A stretch of 33,699 bases of DNA from Peptoniphilus stercorisuis (lineage in GTDB: Bacteria; Bacillota; Clostridia; Tissierellales; Peptoniphilaceae): assembly GCF_017874395.1 (NCBI RefSeq), contig NZ_JAGGLJ010000018.1:1-33699 (forward strand), in the 5' to 3' direction. The position numbers were made by a program, and so were the translations under genes. Numbering within the stretch: the first letter of the stretch is position 1; the number at the start of each line of letters is the position of its first letter. The notes under the pieces were generated by a model that was not told where the DNA came from, did not search any database, and worked only from the letters and a program-made list of their open reading frames with translations. Shown piece by piece: positions 31,549-33,699 of this stretch.

Positions 31549-32670
31549 ATGAAAAGATTAGAAGAAATGCTAAATAACTTTAAATATATTGCTGAGAATC
31601 CTAAAAAAATGTTAAAGCAGTACAAAGAAGAAACTGGAAAAGGTGCTGTTGGTATTATGCCAGTATATGCACCAGAAGAACTTGTTCATGCAGCAGGTTA
31701 TTTACCAATGGGACTTTGGGGAGCTCAAAAAACTATTTCAAAAGCAAGAACTTACTTACCACCTTTTGCATGTTCTATAATGCAATCAGTAATGGAAAAT
31801 GAAATAGATGGAGAATATGATGACTTAGATGCTGTTATTTTTTCAGTACCTTGTGATACTTTAAAATGTATGAGCCAAAAATGGAAAGGTAAATCTGATG
31901 TAATAGTATTTACTCATCCTCAAAATAGAAAACTAGAATGTTCTAATGACTTCTTAGTAGAAGAATATAAAATATTAAAAAACAAACTTGAAAAAACTTT
32001 AAATACAAAAATTACAGATGAAAATTTAAATAAAAGTATAGAAATCTATAATGAAAATAGAAAAATTATGCGTGAATTTGTAGAAGTAGCTGCAAAATAT
32101 CCAAACTTAATTGACCCAATTGCAAGACATAATGTAATTAAATCAAGATGGTTTATAGAAAAATCTAAACACACTGAAATGGTTCGTCAATTAATAGATG
32201 AAGTAGAAAAAGAAGAAATTATTCCTTGGAAGGGTAAAAAAGTAGTACTTACTGGAATAATGGCAGAGCCAAGTGGTTTTTTAGAAATATTAAAAGATGA
32301 AAATTTTGCAGTAGTTGCAGATGATTTAGCACAAGAATCACGTCAATTTAGAATTGATGTACCAATGGGAGAAGACCCAATATATAGACTTGCAAAATGG
32401 TGGCAATATTTTGATGGATGTGCTCTTGCAACTGATCCTAAAAAAGTAAGAGGATCAATGTTAATAGATATGGTTAAAGAAAATAAAGCAGATGCAGTAG
32501 TAGTATGTATGATGAAATTCTGTGATCCAGAAGAGTTTGATTATCCAATATACTATAAAGAACTTGATAATGAAAATATACCAAATATTATGGTTGAGAT
32601 AGATCTTGAGCTTACTTCTTTTGAACAAGCTAAAACAAGACTTCAAAGCTTTAATGAAATATTAAAATAG
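31549..32670 (+). CDS. 2-hydroxyacyl-CoA dehydratase, beta-type subunit
   Basis: The 373-residue partner subunit (HgdB/FldC/HadC family) carries the second iron-sulfur cluster. Conserved segments are GIMPVYAPEELVHAAGYLPM (residues 35-54), PPFACSIMQSVME (Cys75), SVPCDTLKCMSQKWK (Cys102, Cys107) and CMMKFCDPEEFDYP (Cys325). Length is typical for beta subunits. AGGAGG lies 9 bases after the alpha stop. It is the last gene of the VOC-activator-alpha-beta operon and is followed by a terminator. No acyl-CoA dehydrogenase or Etf genes follow, so the reductive half of a pathway must be elsewhere if present. Confidence 0.93.
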   Translation: MKRLEEMLNNFKYIAENPKKMLKQYKEETGKGAVGIMPVYAPEELVHAAGYLPMGLWGAQKTISKARTYLPPFACSIMQSVMENEIDGEYDDLDAVIFSVPCDTLKCMSQKWKGKSDVIVFTHPQNRKLECSNDFLVEEYKILKNKLEKTLNTKITDENLNKSIEIYNENRKIMREFVEVAAKYPNLIDPIARHNVIKSRWFIEKSKHTEMVRQLIDEVEKEEIIPWKGKKVVLTGIMAEPSGFLEILKDENFAVVADDLAQESRQFRIDVPMGEDPIYRLAKWWQYFDGCALATDPKKVRGSMLIDMVKENKADAVVVCMMKFCDPEEFDYPIYYKELDNENIPNIMVEIDLELTSFEQAKTRLQSFNEILK

Positions 32671-32707
32671 CCATTAATAAATTTTTAAAAACTATATATT
32701 ATTTTAG

Positions 32708-32734
32708 AAAAAAGAGCGTATTTACGCTCTTTTT
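32708..32734 (+). terminator. terminator of the VOC-dehydratase operon
   Basis: Stem AAAGAGCG/CGCTCTTT (32711-32718, 32725-32732) with a 6-base loop; flanking A/T can extend it. A T5 tract follows (32730-32734). Confidence 0.9.
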
Positions 32735-32792
32735 CTATATTGTTAGGGAGATGTTATAAGTTTAGGGTACTAATAAAATAAAGGGTGATAAT

Positions 32793-33153
32793 ATGAAAAA
32801 ACGTTTTAATTTAGTTAGCTTATTAATAACGGTAGCTTTTTTAGTAGCTGCCTTAGCAGGAGTATATTTAAATTATGAAAGTATAAAATTAACGGGATTT
32901 TTAATTCCTTGGATTGTTCTTATTTTAGTTGAAACAATTCCATTTATTTATATAAATTCACTTTTTTTATAAAAATCGCGACTTATATGAAAAAAGAGTT
33001 GGAAGTGTTTTAAATAGTACTCTTTTAATATTAGTACTTGGACAAATTGCAATGGCAAACTTTGCTTATAACAAAACTCTTTTAACTTTAAACTTATTGT
33101 ATCTTGTATTTTTAATAGTGTTTTTTGTAAAAAAATATATTATAAAAAAATAA
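32793..33153 (+). pseudogene. small membrane protein gene with a -1 type frameshift at a T7 tract
   Basis: The frame starts at ATG 32793 (AAGGGTGATA ribosome site) and reads MKKRFNLVSLLITVAFLVAA..., then stops at 32970-32972 after residue 59. The next frame, from 32968 to the stop at 33151-33153, continues without a break (YKNRDLYEKRVGSVLNSTLL...). If the T7 tract at 32962-32968 had six T, one protein of 119 residues with four hydrophobic segments would result. That protein aligns along its whole length with the next gene (e.g. IPWIVLILVETIPFIYI against IPWMIFIFSESIPLLYI). So this is a paralogue broken by a single base: mutation, sequencing error in a homopolymer, or switchable tract. Function unknown. 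Confidence 0.8.
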
Positions 33154-33177
33154 TATTTTAAAGTATTTTGGGTAAAC

Positions 33178-33183
33178 TATAAT
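33178..33183 (+). promoter_or_regulatory. possible -10 of the second small membrane protein gene
   Basis: TATAAT lies 26 bases before the ATG; the -35 position is poor. Transcription through the upstream paralogue is also possible. Confidence 0.35.
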
Positions 33184-33209
33184 TAGATATAAAATAAGGA
33201 GAATAGGCT

Positions 33210-33593
33210 ATGAGAGATTATTTATTAAAGTTATCAGTTATACTTTTTTCAGCTTCAATATTTGTAATAGCACCTTTATTTGGTGTGTATTTATATTATA
33301 GTAATCCTCAGTATTCCTATGCTATAATTCCTTGGATGATTTTTATATTTTCAGAAAGTATTCCACTACTTTATATATTACTTAAACTTTTATATAAAAA
33401 AGAAATAAGTATTATTAAGACAAAATATATTGTGAGAAATACAATACTTATTACTATTACAGGAAATATTATATTACTTAAGTTTTTCTACAATCCATTA
33501 ATGATAGTAATTCAAGTTATATATATAGTTGCATTATTTTTAATATATTCAGATATTAAAGCAATTGAAAAAATAATGAATAATAGACAATAA
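33210..33593 (+). CDS. small four-helix membrane protein, paralogue of the gene upstream
   Basis: I do not recognise a family for this 127-residue protein. Hydrophobic segments at about 8-28, 38-60, 76-91 and 96-114 suggest four membrane helices, with a basic loop between helices 2 and 3 (YKKEISIIKTKYIVRN) and a basic C-terminal tail (KAIEKIMNNRQ). It is intact, whereas its upstream paralogue is frameshifted. AAGGAG (33197-33202) lies 7 bases before the ATG. It lies just before an insertion sequence and no terminator is seen after it. Confidence 0.7.
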   Translation: MRDYLLKLSVILFSASIFVIAPLFGVYLYYSNPQYSYAIIPWMIFIFSESIPLLYILLKLLYKKEISIIKTKYIVRNTILITITGNIILLKFFYNPLMIVIQVIYIVALFLIYSDIKAIEKIMNNRQ

Positions 33594-33613
33594 AAAAACT
33601 GCTAAAGATACTA

Positions 33614-33699
33614 TGCCCTGTCAAGTACACATCAAATAAAATATTATAGATATTTTAATTTGTATTCTAAGGGAGATAAGTATCCTAAGGCTTTTTGAA
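33614..33699 (-). mobile_element. end of an IS3-family insertion sequence (partial)
   Basis: TGCCCTGTCAAGTACACATC from ~33614 looks like the terminal inverted repeat region of an IS3-family element, and the transposase 3' end lies just inside it on the minus strand. The exact boundary and target duplication cannot be fixed from one end; the rest of the element lies beyond the window. Confidence 0.6.
33644..33699 (-). CDS. IS3-family transposase OrfB, C-terminal fragment at window edge
   Basis: On the minus strand the last 17 codons read QKALGYLSPLEYKLKYL and then TAA (33646-33644). The pattern (R/Q)xxLGYLSPxEYxxxY is the standard C-terminal end of IS3-family OrfB (DDE integrase core) transposases. 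Only this end is in the window, so whether the element is intact is unknown. Confidence 0.75.
   Translation of the reverse strand, partial: QKALGYLSPLEYKLKYL

Overview
This 33.7 kb window is chromosomal DNA from an AT-rich, low-GC Gram-positive anaerobe. The AT-rich codon use (AGA for Arg), strong AGGAGG ribosome sites, frequent TTG/GTG starts, clostridial-type single-chain PurL and an oxygen-sensitive 2-hydroxyacyl-CoA dehydratase set all fit an amino-acid-fermenting member of the Clostridia/Tissierellia. A relative of Peptoniphilus or Anaerococcus is my inference, not something the sequence proves.

Layout. 1-134: 3' part of a 5S rRNA and the terminator of an rRNA operon. 254-3665: four-gene unit of ACT-domain protein, DUF711/PFL-like protein, PiT phosphate permease and its DUF47 (PhoU-like) partner. 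3711-8197: queH, a YfcC-family permease with a near-consensus promoter, a CapA-family surface protein and a type I asparaginase. 8198-8464: AT-rich non-coding stretch with three degenerate 41-bp tandem repeats, then a small membrane protein. 8931-20682: purine operon purC-F-M-N-H-(D::L)-B, preceded by a leader with a 58-codon ORF and two terminator-like hairpins. PurD and PurL are fused in one 1636-residue frame, and no purE is present. 20783-23072: a secreted protein with a duplicated domain and an unrecognised 357-residue protein. 23201-25443: rpmG-secE-nusG-rplK-rplA, with a near-identical L1-type RNA site in front of each of rplK and rplA; rplJ/rplL do not follow.

25448-32670: fermentation island. 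It holds a propionate-CoA-transferase-like enzyme, a convergent HTH protein of 500 residues, a VOC (methylmalonyl-CoA-epimerase-like) protein, the ATP-dependent dehydratase activator and both dehydratase subunits. The expected flow is: 2-hydroxy acid -> 2-hydroxyacyl-CoA (CoA-transferase) -> enoyl-CoA (activator plus dehydratase). A short motif around GAAAATATTTTC recurs at all three promoters of the island and is a candidate operator of the HTH protein. 32793-33699: two related small membrane proteins, the first broken by a one-base shift in a T7 tract, then the end of an IS3-family element running off the window.

Most interesting points: the PurD-PurL fusion, the purC leader, the regulator/operator layout of the dehydratase island, the T7 frameshift and the 41-bp repeats.
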